Assembly (NCBI GenBank): GCA_015689645.1 | Contig: WVSM01000004.1 | Span: 268,562 to 332,561 of the forward strand | Reading direction: 5' to 3' | DNA from: Rhodobacterales bacterium HKCCE4037 | GTDB lineage: Bacteria > Pseudomonadota > Alphaproteobacteria > Rhodobacterales > Rhodobacteraceae | Length of the DNA stretch: 64,000 bases | Part shown: positions 42,413 through 50,928 of the stretch, one piece after another | Numbering within the stretch: the first letter of the stretch is position 1 | Layout: each line of letters opens with the position of its first letter | Program-made: the position numbers and the translations under genes | Notes under the pieces: model-generated | Told to the model about the DNA's origin: nothing | The model's database searches: none | Seen by the model: only the letters and a program-made list of their open reading frames with translations

Positions 42413-42527
42413 GCGATGCTTATGCAAAGTGGTCGCTCGAAGCGGTAAGGTATCGACGCGCGCTCGACCGTTAACAAAGTGTAAACGCGAAACGCATTCT
42501 TGTTTCAAAACAAAGTCTTAACCCCCT

Positions 42528-42543
42528 TGTGCAAGCTTGCACA
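42528..42543. repeat. 16-bp perfect palindrome TGTGCAAGCTTGCACA
   Basis: A perfect 16-bp palindrome between the convergent MFS and paaJ-type genes, 8 bases from the thiolase stop. A second copy with one changed base pair is at 5100-5115, also in a convergent gap. Just before it is TTGTTTCAAAACAA (about 42500-42513), a separate weak stem. Confidence 0.5.
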
Positions 42544-42550
42544 CGAACCC

Positions 42551-43747
42551 TCAAACCGCCTCCAGCGCCACCGCGATGCCTTGGCCCACGCCGATACACA
42601 TCGTCGCCAGGGCCCGCTTGCCGCCGTTGAGTTGCATCTCCAGCGCTGCCGTTCCTGCGATCCGCGCGCCGCTCATCCCCAGCGGATGGCCGAGCGCGAT
42701 GGCACCGCCATTCGGGTTTACCCGAGGGTCATCATCGGACACGCCAAGTTCGCGTAGAACGGCAAGCCCCTGTGCGGCGAAGGCCTCGTTCAACTCGATC
42801 ACATCGAAATCGCCGATGGTCATGCCAAGCCGCCCCATCAGCTTCTGCGACGCCGGCACCGGCCCGATGCCCATCACGCGCGGCGGAACGCCCGCGACGG
42901 CACCGCCCAGCACGCGTGCGATCGGGGTCAGCCCATGCGCCTTCGCGGCATCTTCTGACGCGATGATCAACGCCGCCGCCCCATCGTTGACCCCGCTTGC
43001 ATTGCCCGCCGTGACCGTCCCACCCTGCCGGAACGGGGCTTTCAGTGCGGCGAGTTTCTCGAGCGTGGTAGCGCGCGGATGCTCATCCTCCGACACGACC
43101 AGATCTTCGCCCTTCCCCTGCGGGATCGTGACCGGCGTGATTTCCTGCGCCCGACGCTCCCCCGACGAGGCGGCTTTTTCCTGCGACCGCATAGCGAAGG
43201 CATCCTGATCTTCACGGCTGACCTTGTAATCCTCGGCCACGTTCTCCGCCGTCTCGGGCATGGAATCGATGCCGTATTGCGCCTTCATCAACGGGTTCAC
43301 GAAGCGCCAGCCGATGGTTGTATCGAAGATCTCGGCCTTGCGCGAAAAGGCCGTATCCGCCTTGGGCATAACGAAGGGCGCACGGGACATGCTTTCGACC
43401 CCACCTGCGATCATCAACCGGGCTTCCCCGGCCTTCACCGCCCGGGCCGCCGCGATAACAGCGTCCATACCGGACCCACAGAGCCGGTTGATCGTGGTGC
43501 CTGGAACGGTGTCGGGCAGTCCCGCAAGCAAGGCGGACATGCGCGCCACGTTGCGGTTGTCTTCCCCCGCCTGGTTGGCGCAACCGAACCAGACGTCCTC
43601 GACCGCAGCCCAATCCACGCCCGTGTTGCGTGCCATCAACGCGCGCAGGGGCACGGCACCAAGATCATCGGCGCGGACCGATGCCAATGACCCGCCGAAC
43701 CGCCCGATCGGAGTGCGGATGTAATCGCAGATGAATGCCTCCGGCAT
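42551..43747 (-). CDS. paaJ: 3-oxoadipyl-CoA thiolase (PaaJ/PcaF)
   Basis: A 398-residue degradative thiolase. The nucleophile Cys is in NRLCGSGMDAVIAAARAVKA, with NEAFAAQGLA, the His in GGAIALGHPLGMSGARI, and the second Cys in MCIGVGQGIA. Subtype features (IRTPIGRFGGSLASVRADDL, ANQAGEDNRNVARMSALLAG) match beta-ketoadipyl-CoA thiolases, which finish both phenylacetate and protocatechuate routes and could also serve box-pathway products. It has its own promoter with a CGTTAC-N26-GTAAC site. Confidence 0.93.
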   Translation of the reverse strand: MPEAFICDYIRTPIGRFGGSLASVRADDLGAVPLRALMARNTGVDWAAVEDVWFGCANQAGEDNRNVARMSALLAGLPDTVPGTTINRLCGSGMDAVIAAARAVKAGEARLMIAGGVESMSRAPFVMPKADTAFSRKAEIFDTTIGWRFVNPLMKAQYGIDSMPETAENVAEDYKVSREDQDAFAMRSQEKAASSGERRAQEITPVTIPQGKGEDLVVSEDEHPRATTLEKLAALKAPFRQGGTVTAGNASGVNDGAAALIIASEDAAKAHGLTPIARVLGGAVAGVPPRVMGIGPVPASQKLMGRLGMTIGDFDVIELNEAFAAQGLAVLRELGVSDDDPRVNPNGGAIALGHPLGMSGARIAGTAALEMQLNGGKRALATMCIGVGQGIAVALEAV

Positions 43748-43803
43748 TGTCGCCTCCCCTTGCTTCGGGATCAGGCTAGCAGGCGCGGAGGCCGGGGGGA
43801 ATG

Positions 43804-43841
43804 CGTTACGTGCTGCGCCAACTACAGAAACATCGGTAACG
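43804..43841 (-). promoter_or_regulatory. PaaX-type operator candidate before paaJ
   Basis: CGTTAC (43804-43809) and GTAACG (43836-43841) are perfect inverted 6-base halves separated by 26 bases, the same spacing as before paaA and between paaZ and paaI. It ends 57 bases upstream of the paaJ-type start. This is the most symmetric of the three copies. Confidence 0.6.
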
Positions 43842-43906
43842 CGTCAGAGATCAAGACGTTCGATGCGAGACGGGCCGTTCTCGGGGCCGGCACAGTGCCT
43901 GTAGGC

Positions 43907-45340
43907 TCAGCCGCGGGCGTATTCGTCGTCGTAGCGAATGATATCGTCTTCTCCCAGGTAACTGCCGGTCTGCACCTCCACGAGGCGCATGGGGAGTTTT
44001 CCGGGATTCTCCAGCCGATGCGTGGCGCCGAGCGGGACGTAGACGGACTGGTTTTCCGACACCAGTTGCACCTCGTCCCCGATGGTGACCCTCGCAGTTC
44101 CTTCCACGACGATCCAGTGCTCGGCCCGGTGATGGTGACTTTGCAGAGACAAGGATGCGCCCGGCTTTACGAAAATCTGCTTCACCTGGAATCGATTGCC
44201 GAGCGTGAGGCTCTCGAACCAACCCCAGGGACGGTAGTCGACAGGGAATTGCGTTCCCTGCGCGGCGCCTTTCGCGTTCAGCCGCTCGACCGCCTCTTTC
44301 GCCTCCTGCGCGCGATCCTTGTGGGCCACCAGAACCGCGTCGGGCATGGCGACGACAATCATGTCCTCCAGGCCGATGCCGACAACCTCCTGCCTGTCGG
44401 ATGCGCCGAACAAGAGCGTGTCCCGACAATCGAGGGCGGTCGTGTTGCCGGTCACGGCCACGCCGTCGCTGCCTTTCGCGCGATCGCGCCACACTGCATG
44501 CCAATCGCCAAGGTCGCTCCATTCCCCGCCGTAGGGCACCGCCACGAGATCATCGGCTTTCTGCATGACCGCATGGTCGATGGAGATATCTTCGAGGTCC
44601 TGCCACGCGACGGGATCGAGCCTGCGAAATCCCAGATCCAGCCGTGCATTCGCCAGGGCATCGCGGGTCAGCCTGAGCGTTTCAGGGGCGTGGCGCGCCA
44701 GCGCGGCAAGGATCGTTTCGGTCGAGAAAAAGAATATTCCGGCGTTCCAGAGATGCGTGCCACCCTCGAAGAGGCGTCTTGCGGTCTCGGCGTCCGGTTT
44801 CTCGACGAAGGAGCGTAGGACCTGCGGCTCGGGCGGAAAATCGGGCGCGGGCGCCTCGGTCAATTCCAGCCAGCCGTATCCTGTCTCCGCGCGGTCCGGC
44901 CGGATGCCGAAGGTGACGATATGACCCGCTTCGGCCGACGCCCGCCCAGCCGCGACAGTGGCGCGAAAGCGGTCGGTATCCGGGATGAGGTGATCGCTGG
45001 GGGCCACCAGCATCAACGACGGCCCATGGCGCGCCTCGATCGACAGCGCCGCTGCGCAGATGGCCGCCGCGGTGTTCTTGGTGGACGGCTCCAGCAGGAT
45101 CTCATCAGGTGCTGTTTCGATCGCGGCCAATTGCTCAAGCGCGATGAAACGGAAATCGGACGCGGTCACGATGACCGGTGCTGCGAAATCCTGTCCCGAC
45201 AGGCGCATGGCGGAGGCTTGGAATAACGAATGCGTGCCGGTCAGCGTCGCAAATTGCTTGGGAAAGGCTTTGCGTGAAACCGGCCAGAGGCGCGTTCCGG
45301 AACCGCCGCACAGGATAACAGGATGGATTGGGTTCGGCAT
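43907..45340 (-). CDS. manC: Mannose-1-phosphate guanylyltransferase/mannose-6-phosphate isomerase
   Basis: A 477-residue bifunctional enzyme (AlgA/ManC type) that makes GDP-mannose. The nucleotidyltransferase loop is ILCGGSGTRLWPVSRKAFPK, with FVEKPDAETA and WNAGIFFFSTE, and the C-terminal cupin isomerase motif is SLQSHHHRAEHWIVVEGTAR. The ATG at 45340 has AAAGG upstream; an ATG at 45382 would add 14 residues. It is last in the polysaccharide operon, 164 bases after the aminotransferase gene, so an internal promoter is possible. Confidence 0.93.
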   Translation of the reverse strand: MPNPIHPVILCGGSGTRLWPVSRKAFPKQFATLTGTHSLFQASAMRLSGQDFAAPVIVTASDFRFIALEQLAAIETAPDEILLEPSTKNTAAAICAAALSIEARHGPSLMLVAPSDHLIPDTDRFRATVAAGRASAEAGHIVTFGIRPDRAETGYGWLELTEAPAPDFPPEPQVLRSFVEKPDAETARRLFEGGTHLWNAGIFFFSTETILAALARHAPETLRLTRDALANARLDLGFRRLDPVAWQDLEDISIDHAVMQKADDLVAVPYGGEWSDLGDWHAVWRDRAKGSDGVAVTGNTTALDCRDTLLFGASDRQEVVGIGLEDMIVVAMPDAVLVAHKDRAQEAKEAVERLNAKGAAQGTQFPVDYRPWGWFESLTLGNRFQVKQIFVKPGASLSLQSHHHRAEHWIVVEGTARVTIGDEVQLVSENQSVYVPLGATHRLENPGKLPMRLVEVQTGSYLGEDDIIRYDDEYARG

Positions 45341-45504
45341 GGGGGCCTTTCGAGGTTCCGGTTCGGCTTGGTTTGTTGCCATTCATACTCAACTTTTCAG
45401 TCAGTTGCAGTCTAATCGGGGCCGGACTTCGGGTGTGAGTTCTGTGTCCTGCTGACCTGCCCCGGATTTGCCAGAGACGCAAAACCCTGATCGGGATGGG
45501 GCAT

Positions 45505-46638
45505 TCACGAGGTGGTCGCCAGCAGGCCGGCAATCCGTTCAATCACTTCATCCTGCTGTGCGTCGGTCATGTCGCTACCCGACGGCAAGCAAAGCCCGTC
45601 CCGGAACAACCGTTCGTCGACACCTGTTCCATGGTACCGCGCGCCCTTGTAGAGCGGTTGCAGGTGCATCGGCTTCCAAAGAGGGCGGGCTTCGATCTGG
45701 TGATCCAACAGCATCAAGCGAATGTCTTCGTTGGTGACCTTCGTACGTGCCGCGTCGATGGTCATGGCTGTCAACCAGCGCGTTGAGCGGACTCCCTCGG
45801 GTTCCGGCATGAACGTGAGACCCGGATGGGAAAGGGCCGCCTTGTAACGTGCAAAGATCTCACGACGGCGGGCAACGCGGGACTCCAGAACCTCCATTTG
45901 CCCCAACCCGATGGCCGCGCAGATGTTGGAAAGGCGATAATTGTACCCATAGGTCGAGTGTTCGTAATGCGGGGCCGGGTCACGCGCCTGGGTGGCAAGG
46001 AACCGCGCCTGATCGGCCCAATCCTCGTGGCGGGTCACAAACATGCCTCCGCCCGAAGTCGTGATGATCTTGTTGCCATTGAACGACAAAATGGCGGCGT
46101 CGCCGCCCGTGCCGGCCTTGCGACCCGATCTGCAGGTCGCGCCCAAGCTTTCGGCGCTATCGACGATCAGCCTCACGCCGTACTGCGCCGCGAGATCTTC
46201 CAGCGGGTCGAGATCGACGGATTGCCCATAGAGATCGGTGGGCACGATCGCCTTTGGCAAGCGACCCTGAACGGCCGCCGTCGCGAGTTCTTCTGCAACA
46301 CGTGCGGTGTCGATGGTCCAGCTTTCTGCATCCAGGTCAAAGAAGCGCGGGGTTGCACCGAGGTAATTCACTGGGAAAACGCCCCCCGCGAAGGTCATGG
46401 ATGAGATCCAGACCTCGTCGCCGGGGCCGACACCCGCGATGCGGAGCGCGAGGTGCAACGCGGCTGACCCTGACGAAAGTCCCACGCAATGCAGATCCGT
46501 TCCGAGGTAGTCGCGGACCGACGCCTCGAACGCATCGAGCTGCGGGCCGAGGGGCGCCACGAAGTTGGAGCCGAAGGCTTCGGCCACGCGCTGCTCTTCG
46601 CGACCCGACATGTGCGGACGGGAGAGGTAGATGCGCAT
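45505..46638 (-). CDS. DegT/DnrJ/EryC1/StrS family sugar aminotransferase
   Basis: A 377-residue PLP-dependent aminotransferase that adds an amino group to a nucleotide-linked keto sugar. The PLP Lys is in FNGNKIITTSGGGMFV. Other features are SSGSAALHLALRIAGVGPGD and VDSAESLGATCRSG. It clusters with an acyltransferase and a PglC-like sugar transferase, as in bacillosamine-type synthesis, but a 4,6-dehydratase is missing from the window, so its substrate must come from elsewhere or differ. Confidence 0.9.
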   Translation of the reverse strand: MRIYLSRPHMSGREEQRVAEAFGSNFVAPLGPQLDAFEASVRDYLGTDLHCVGLSSGSAALHLALRIAGVGPGDEVWISSMTFAGGVFPVNYLGATPRFFDLDAESWTIDTARVAEELATAAVQGRLPKAIVPTDLYGQSVDLDPLEDLAAQYGVRLIVDSAESLGATCRSGRKAGTGGDAAILSFNGNKIITTSGGGMFVTRHEDWADQARFLATQARDPAPHYEHSTYGYNYRLSNICAAIGLGQMEVLESRVARRREIFARYKAALSHPGLTFMPEPEGVRSTRWLTAMTIDAARTKVTNEDIRLMLLDHQIEARPLWKPMHLQPLYKGARYHGTGVDERLFRDGLCLPSGSDMTDAQQDEVIERIAGLLATTS

Positions 46639-46641
46639 GGG

Positions 46642-47268
46642 TCAACCCTTGGTCAGGGGGCGGGCCGGATTGCCCACGACTGTAACGCCCGGTGGCACAT
46701 CGCGTGTGACCACAGCGCCCATGCCGACGGTGGCACCCGCGCCGATCGAAAGACCCTGTCGAATGACTGCGGCCGAGCCGACATAGGCATGATCGCCTAT
46801 CGTGACGGCCCCGTTGATTTTCGCGCCAGGCGCGAGGGTCACGAAATCGCCTATGACGCAATCATGCTCCACGTAAGAATAGAGATTGGCATGAAAACAG
46901 CGGCCAATCCGAATGTTTGATGTCAGTGTCACGTAGGGCGACAGGCATGCCCCTTGTCCGATGACGACTTCATCCATTTGCACGACTGACGCGGCGCGCG
47001 CCTCTACAAGGGGAACGTCTGCGGCCTCGCACTTTTCGGCAATGTCTTGGCGAGTCCTGGCGGCAGCAATCGCTATGCTGACCGCTCTGTTTTCCGATCG
47101 GCCCTCGAGAAAATCACCCCACGCCACGACATCATGTCCGTTGACGCGACCCGGGGGGTGTCCATCGTCAATGAAGATGAGCGTGGCCTGCGGATATTGC
47201 GCACGCAACAAGGGCATGATCCCGCGGCCGCAACCGGAGGCACCATAAACGCCGATCAAAAGGCTCAT
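46642..47268 (-). CDS. PglD-like sugar O/N-acetyltransferase
   Basis: A 208-residue left-handed beta-helix acetyltransferase. The N-terminal Rossmann-like half (GVYGASGCGRGIMPLLRAQY) precedes hexapeptide repeats (IGRCFHANLYSYVEHDCVIG, PGAKINGAVTIGDHAYVGSA). The arrangement is that of PglD-type sugar N-acetyltransferases. The start overlaps the sugar transferase stop, and the aminotransferase follows three bases after its own stop. Confidence 0.88.
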   Translation of the reverse strand: MSLLIGVYGASGCGRGIMPLLRAQYPQATLIFIDDGHPPGRVNGHDVVAWGDFLEGRSENRAVSIAIAAARTRQDIAEKCEAADVPLVEARAASVVQMDEVVIGQGACLSPYVTLTSNIRIGRCFHANLYSYVEHDCVIGDFVTLAPGAKINGAVTIGDHAYVGSAAVIRQGLSIGAGATVGMGAVVTRDVPPGVTVVGNPARPLTKG

Positions 47269-47858
47269 GATCCACTTCCCCTGAATTTCGACATGGTCGC
47301 CTCACCCGGTTCCGAAATCCCATCGCGCATTGCGACCTTCCGGATGGTCATGCAGATGATCTTCAGATCCAGCCAGAGGCTTTGATTGTCGACGTACCAG
47401 ACATCGAGGGCGAACTTCTCATCCCATGAGATCGCGTTGCGTCCGTTTACCTGTGCCCAACCGGTGATGCCCGGGCGCACATGGTGGCGGCGGGCCTGCT
47501 CCGGCGAGTAGAGCGGTAAATACTCCATCAAAAGCGGGCGTGGGCCTACAAGGCTCATATCGCCTTTGAACACGTTCCAGAGTTCCGGAAGCTCGTCGAG
47601 GGAACTGGAGCGTAGAAACCGGCCGAGCGGGGTGATCCGCTCAGCGTCCGGAAGGGGGTGGCCATCGGCGCCGATCGCATCGCGCATGCTTCGGAACTTG
47701 ATCATCTGAAAGGGCGTGCCGTGACGACCGGGCCGGGTTTGGCGGAACAGGACTGGCGGTCCCATCGTGCGGCGGATTTCACAGGCGACAATCGCCAGAA
47801 CCGGCAAGAAGATGAGCAACCCCAAGCCGGACCCAACGATATCAACCAACCGCTTCAT
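47265..47858 (-). CDS. Undecaprenyl-phosphate sugar-1-phosphate transferase (PglC-like)
   Basis: A 197-residue monotopic phosphoglycosyl transferase that starts glycan assembly on the lipid carrier. One N-terminal membrane segment (KRLVDIVGSGLGLLIFLPVL) precedes the catalytic block (MIKFRSMRDA, SSLDELPELWNVFKGDMSLV, GPRPLL, RPGITGWAQVNGRN). This is the short form without the long N-terminal domain of WcaJ. The ATG at 47858 overlaps the upstream gene's stop by four bases. Confidence 0.93.
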   Translation of the reverse strand: MKRLVDIVGSGLGLLIFLPVLAIVACEIRRTMGPPVLFRQTRPGRHGTPFQMIKFRSMRDAIGADGHPLPDAERITPLGRFLRSSSLDELPELWNVFKGDMSLVGPRPLLMEYLPLYSPEQARRHHVRPGITGWAQVNGRNAISWDEKFALDVWYVDNQSLWLDLKIICMTIRKVAMRDGISEPGEATMSKFRGSGS

Positions 47859-49117
47859 GTATCGCGCCCTGTCAAATAACCAGCCTCCAGCTTCACGGTT
47901 CGACATGCGGCGCCTGTCACCCACCGAACCCAGTCGGACGACAGTTTCGAACGCGCGAAACGGGTGTTCGCAAGCTGTCGGGCATTCACTCCTTTCTGGC
48001 GAAGCGCTTCCCTGTCGGTAGCTGCAGCGATCAGTGCATCAGCGAAGGCTGCCGGCTCATCGGGAGGCACAACGAAGCCGCACTCGTTCTCTTCAATCAG
48101 GCCCGCAAGCCAGCCAGGATAATTGTTCAGAACAGGCAACCCGGCCGAGATGTAATCGAAGAACTTGTTGGGGGACGTGCCAAAATAGAATGCCGGAATA
48201 TTGCGCAGGATCTGAAGCCCAATATCCGCACCCGCCATCAATCCTGCCAGCTCGGTCTTCGCGACGGGATCAAGGAACAGAACGTTGTCGAGTCCACGCC
48301 GTGCGGCCTGCGCTTTCAGGATCGGCTTCTCCTGCCCGTGCCCGACCAAAGCGATCCGTATATCATCACGCCCACGCTCCTTCAGAATCGTCGCCGCATT
48401 CAGAACGGCATCGAGGCCATTGGCGTTCCCATGCGTTCCCGTGAATATCGCAAGCAACTGATCATCGCGCACGCTGCCAGGCCGCCATGCCCTTTCTGGC
48501 GCAGAGAAAAGCTCCATATCGCAGCCATTGGGCACCATGGCGATCCGGGTCCTGTCCACGCCGCGGGCTACAATGCCCTCGACGATTCCGGGAGACAGGC
48601 CCACCAAGCGGGTGGCAGAGCGATAAGACATCCACTCGAGGATGGACATAAGCTTGAGCACCACGGGATTGGTTATCACGCCCATTGCCTTGGGCAATTC
48701 CGGCCAAAGATCCCGAACTTCAAATACAAAAGGCTTGCGCCTCAACCAGCGCGCAAAAATTCCGGGAATGCCTGCGGTAAGCGGAGTCGTCGTGGCAAAA
48801 ACAAGATCTGTCGGCTCACGCAAAGCCACACCGACCGATCCGATGGCAAACTTCAGGAAAACGGCAAGACGCTGCATCAGCCCCATGTGATTGCTGTAAT
48901 CAAGGTCGAACTCGATCACATCAATCCCATCGACAAGTCCGCGCCGCTGCCCCCGTTCGAACGGTCCGCTCAGGCCGGTCGTTCCTTGAGAATATCGGCC
49001 GCAGACCATCGTGACCCGGTGCCCATCACGGATGAGTGCCTGCGCCATTTCGTAGGACCGGGTCCCTGCAGACCCCTGCGGGGTAGAGAAATGTTGGTGG
49101 AAATAGAGAACCTGCAT
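47855..49117 (-). CDS. Glycosyltransferase family 4
   Basis: A 420-residue GT-B fold glycosyltransferase of the WcaI/WbuB type, with an N-terminal acceptor half (FHQHFSTPQGSAGTRSYEMA) and a C-terminal nucleotide-sugar half (IFTGTHGNANGLDAVLNAAT, SPNKFFDYISAGLPVLNNYP). It should extend the lipid-linked oligosaccharide. Sugar donor unknown. It sits two bases after the heparinase-fold gene and overlaps the sugar transferase gene by four. Confidence 0.88.
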   Translation of the reverse strand: MQVLYFHQHFSTPQGSAGTRSYEMAQALIRDGHRVTMVCGRYSQGTTGLSGPFERGQRRGLVDGIDVIEFDLDYSNHMGLMQRLAVFLKFAIGSVGVALREPTDLVFATTTPLTAGIPGIFARWLRRKPFVFEVRDLWPELPKAMGVITNPVVLKLMSILEWMSYRSATRLVGLSPGIVEGIVARGVDRTRIAMVPNGCDMELFSAPERAWRPGSVRDDQLLAIFTGTHGNANGLDAVLNAATILKERGRDDIRIALVGHGQEKPILKAQAARRGLDNVLFLDPVAKTELAGLMAGADIGLQILRNIPAFYFGTSPNKFFDYISAGLPVLNNYPGWLAGLIEENECGFVVPPDEPAAFADALIAAATDREALRQKGVNARQLANTRFARSKLSSDWVRWVTGAACRTVKLEAGYLTGRDT

Positions 49118-49119
49118 GA

Positions 49120-50928
49120 TCAGAAAGTGACCTTGGTGACCAGTTTCGCAGGTCGGCTGACCGTGACCGAGACCTCCGGGATCTCATTTTTCTGCAGGTA
49201 GTAGCGAGACTCCGATGTGGTGCCGAGCGTCGGGCGCACGGGCCTACCATCAAGTTCGATTTCGATCGAGGACGTGCCGTTGCCGACGACGTTGTCTTTG
49301 ACGTGCCATTCACCGGGTGCCAGGCGCCAACGCAGACATGCCACTTCGAAAGGGCCCGACATCTTATCCACACATGTCAAGCCGAATGCACTCAAGGCAA
49401 TTGCGCGATGATGTCGGGCTCCCATCGCGTCGGTGTATCCAGCCGATGCATTTGCCGTAACACCATGGCCACTCGACAGCTCTACATCTTCGGCCTTGAG
49501 CCATTCCCCGAAAAGAAACCGCCCCAAGCGCGGCATCTGGTCCCGGTTATCGAATTCGATCGTATTGTGTGCCGCCGTGCCCGAGAACCACTCGGTTGTC
49601 CCGGCATTGTAGCTGTACGTTCCTGCATCCCGCAGCAGGTTCAGCCCGTTGTGCCACAGGTCGAGATGCAAAGCGTCGGCCTGGCTGGGACGAAATCGAA
49701 ATCGAGGATAGCGCAGCACGGCCATGGTCGCTGCATGCCGCAACACATGATAGCCACCCTGGTCGAAGCTTTGGCTTGAAGCCATCCCGCCAGGTCGGCC
49801 CCTTGGAACGCCGAGCCAGCTGAGCGGCCTGTTCCAGCTGCCGGGGCCAAAGGCATCGACGCCACGAAACAAAGCTGCCGCAAGCTGAACCGAGGGGCGA
49901 AAATCACGATCGTCGGCGCTTGTGAGTTGCAGCAGTCGCGCCCCGTCGTTCGCGCCGATGTTCGGAGCATCTCCTGTCTCGGTATCGGTCATGGTCCAAA
50001 GCCAGTCTGTCGCGGCCGCCATTCGTCCCATCAGCCGCGCAGAAAAGCGCGGCAGATTGCGATGGCGCCGCCAGGCCTCAGCCAATGCGAAGGTATCGAG
50101 CATCACGCGGTGGTAGGTCACGGAGTACTGGCTGAAACTTCCATCGGGCGCTATCAGGGTCGCCGCCCGCTCTTCCAGCCAGCGCCGCCCGCTGCGAGCC
50201 CACCTGTCAGCCCGGGTATCGTGGCCCACCAGGAAGCTGCCGCCAATGAACATAGCCGCCGCCTCAGAAGTGCCGTGATTGTTTTGCTGACCCATCGCAT
50301 AGGAGATCGTCGGCGCAATGCGCTGCACATGCGCGCGTATCAGATTGACGAGGCCGGGTTCAGGCGTCTGGTCCCGCCCCAGCACCCAGGCGGCCGCGAC
50401 GAGATGCATGACCCGGATCGAGGCTTCCTGCCCGCATTTCCAGTTTGGGCCCTTGTAGGGTGGGTTGCGGCAAGCCCAATCGGCCAGCCACACGTTCAGG
50501 CGCTCGAGTGCCCGGGCATCGCCACAGGCTGCGGTCGTAGCCCAGGCGACGACCCAGTTCATACGCGAAAGCTCCCAAACCCCCTTGATGTCTCCTGCAC
50601 CGAAATCGGGGATGCGCCACCAGTCGCAGGTGGCGTCGGGTTGCACCGCGCCGGAGAACGGGTTTGCGAACCAGTCGGGCGGACCATCGGGCAAAGGCGC
50701 GCGGCGCCACCCGAACCACCAGAGGCCGTCATCCCACATGCGGTTCGGCTCGGCTTTCGGGTTGGGCAGGTCAACGGTACGAAAGAAGGGCGGCTGCGCC
50801 ACCGGCGCCGTCAGCCGTTGGACAGGATGCCGACCGCTTTTCAACCCCATCCGATAGGCGCCGACCCGCGCGATGCTGCCTGCACCCAGTCGCGCGTAGG
50901 TTCGCGCCAGTGTCAGGCGACCGCTCAT
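49120..50928 (-). CDS. Heparinase II/III family protein
   Basis: A 602-residue protein with an alpha-barrel lyase-like N-terminal half and a beta-sandwich C-terminal half. Family blocks include SYAMGQQNNHGTSEAAAMFI, APDGSFSQYSVTYHRVMLDT and DALHLDLWHNGLNLLRDAGT. Such proteins usually cleave uronic-acid-containing glycans; the UDP-ManNAcA made by WecBC could give the target. No signal peptide is evident, so its cell location is unclear. The start overlaps the upstream fusion gene by four bases. Confidence 0.85.
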   Translation of the reverse strand: MSGRLTLARTYARLGAGSIARVGAYRMGLKSGRHPVQRLTAPVAQPPFFRTVDLPNPKAEPNRMWDDGLWWFGWRRAPLPDGPPDWFANPFSGAVQPDATCDWWRIPDFGAGDIKGVWELSRMNWVVAWATTAACGDARALERLNVWLADWACRNPPYKGPNWKCGQEASIRVMHLVAAAWVLGRDQTPEPGLVNLIRAHVQRIAPTISYAMGQQNNHGTSEAAAMFIGGSFLVGHDTRADRWARSGRRWLEERAATLIAPDGSFSQYSVTYHRVMLDTFALAEAWRRHRNLPRFSARLMGRMAAATDWLWTMTDTETGDAPNIGANDGARLLQLTSADDRDFRPSVQLAAALFRGVDAFGPGSWNRPLSWLGVPRGRPGGMASSQSFDQGGYHVLRHAATMAVLRYPRFRFRPSQADALHLDLWHNGLNLLRDAGTYSYNAGTTEWFSGTAAHNTIEFDNRDQMPRLGRFLFGEWLKAEDVELSSGHGVTANASAGYTDAMGARHHRAIALSAFGLTCVDKMSGPFEVACLRWRLAPGEWHVKDNVVGNGTSSIEIELDGRPVRPTLGTTSESRYYLQKNEIPEVSVTVSRPAKLVTKVTF

